DNA of 6,675 nt. Source: Acidobacteriota bacterium (GTDB taxonomy: Bacteria > Acidobacteriota > Terriglobia > Bryobacterales > JACQDG01). The notes beneath the pieces are model-generated. The model saw only the letters and a program-made list of their open reading frames with translations, made no database searches and had not been told where the DNA came from. Positions 6,107 to 6,675 of this stretch are shown in pieces (the first letter of the stretch is position 1; each line of letters begins with the position of its first letter). The position numbers were made by a program, and so were the translations under genes. The DNA lies in NCBI GenBank assembly GCA_016201185.1, contig JACQDG010000239.1:1-6675 (forward strand). Reading direction: 5' to 3'.

Positions 6107-6675
6107 ATGCGGCACTCGCAAAATCAAATCGCCTCCATCGCGCTGAAACTGGCGCTTCCGTTATCGCTGGGAGCCGCATTTTTGGCGGCGATTTACATCC
6201 GTTTTTACTCCCGGCTGCTGCCCGTTGAGGACCTTCCGATGTGGCCGGCCTATACGGCGTACTTCGTTCTCTCCCTCACGCTTTGGACGGCCTTGGAGAC
6301 CCGCTTCCGAATAATTTACAGGTGTTTCGAAGAGGTCTCTCTGTTCCGCTGGCTGCAGTCGCTGGTGGAGCTCGATCTGCTGACTCTGGCGCTGGTTTCC
6401 TCGGCGGCCTTTTTTTGGCGCGGCTATTCGTTTTCCCGCTGGACGGTCGCGCTGTTCTGGAGCCTGCACGTTTCCCTCTGCCTGGCGGCAGCGTGGGGGG
6501 CGCGGGCCTGGGCGCGGCGTCGCACAGACGGGAATACGGTTTACATATTATCGATAGGTGAGAGACCGGATCTGGATTCCCTGCGGCGGGAGTGCCTGTC
6601 GGCCGGATGCAACTGGATCGTCCGGGAATTCCCCGACACTCCATCCGTCCTTCGCGCCATGGAGAATTTCGAGCC
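6107..6675 (+). CDS. N-terminal part of a probable polyprenyl-phosphate glycosyl-1-phosphate transferase (3' end cut by window edge)
   Basis: There are 189 residues visible with no in-frame stop before the right edge. Four hydrophobic segments (about 8-31, 46-64, 86-105, 112-133) are followed by an Arg-rich turn (GARAWARRR) and then VYILSIGERPDLDSL, which looks like the start of a Rossmann-like (CoA_binding_3-type) domain. This order, with FSRW before the fourth segment, is that of the WcaJ/WbaP-type enzymes. These load a sugar phosphate onto undecaprenyl phosphate at the inner membrane and so start exopolysaccharide or O-antigen synthesis. The catalytic sugar-transferase domain would lie beyond the window, so the assignment rests on architecture only. 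ATG 6107 was chosen because a promoter-like pair sits just upstream, though its Shine-Dalgarno is poor. ATG 6065 in the same frame is an alternative that would overlap the ligase start. Divergence from a ligase-like gene fits a polysaccharide locus. Confidence 0.68.
   Translation, partial: MRHSQNQIASIALKLALPLSLGAAFLAAIYIRFYSRLLPVEDLPMWPAYTAYFVLSLTLWTALETRFRIIYRCFEEVSLFRWLQSLVELDLLTLALVSSAAFFWRGYSFSRWTVALFWSLHVSLCLAAAWGARAWARRRTDGNTVYILSIGERPDLDSLRRECLSAGCNWIVREFPDTPSVLRAMENFE

Noticed and set aside
6410..6416. Run of seven T in the sugar transferase gene, and a similar run at 3841-3847, as possible frameshift sites
   Set aside because: Both frames stay open and the translation keeps its family pattern on either side, so nothing indicates slippage or a sequencing error.

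Overview
The window reads as high-GC chromosomal DNA from an acidobacterium, most likely of the Solibacter/Bryobacterales type. The strongest clue is the secreted protein at 3270-4091. It has the features of the 'Solibacter uncharacterized C-terminal domain' family (TIGR03437), which is greatly expanded in Candidatus Solibacter and its relatives. No mobile elements, CRISPR arrays, tRNA or rRNA genes were seen. The placement rests on recognising a protein family by eye, without a database search.

Five of the six genes lie on the minus strand; read in their own direction they run from about 6066 down to 1. First is a membrane O-antigen ligase/polymerase-like protein with a C-terminal TPR region (4156-6066). 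Then comes the small secreted Solibacter-type protein (3270-4091). Last is a tightly packed trio: an enolase-superfamily sugar-acid dehydratase of the galactonate dehydratase type (2053-3222), a class III PLP aminotransferase related to glutamate-1-semialdehyde aminomutase (808-2040), and a metallo-beta-lactamase-fold hydrolase cut by the left edge (1-804). The spacers in the trio are 12 and 3 bases, so it is almost certainly one operon. The sixth gene (6107 to the right edge, plus strand) is divergent from the ligase. It looks like the membrane half of a polyprenyl-phosphate sugar-1-phosphate transferase, the enzyme that starts exopolysaccharide or O-antigen repeat units.

The right third of the window is therefore the edge of a surface-polysaccharide locus, with a chain-initiating enzyme and a chain-joining enzyme head to head. 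The left half is a metabolic operon whose substrate is unknown. The dehydratase has every catalytic residue of D-galactonate dehydratase at identical spacing. The aminotransferase lacks the loop that defines genuine GSA aminomutase, so the trio may convert a sugar acid through a 2-keto-3-deoxy intermediate into an amino compound. That pathway is inference. The most unusual regulatory observations are two genes with a -10-like box almost touching the start codon (possible leaderless mRNAs), and a divergent promoter whose -35 lies inside the neighbouring coding region.
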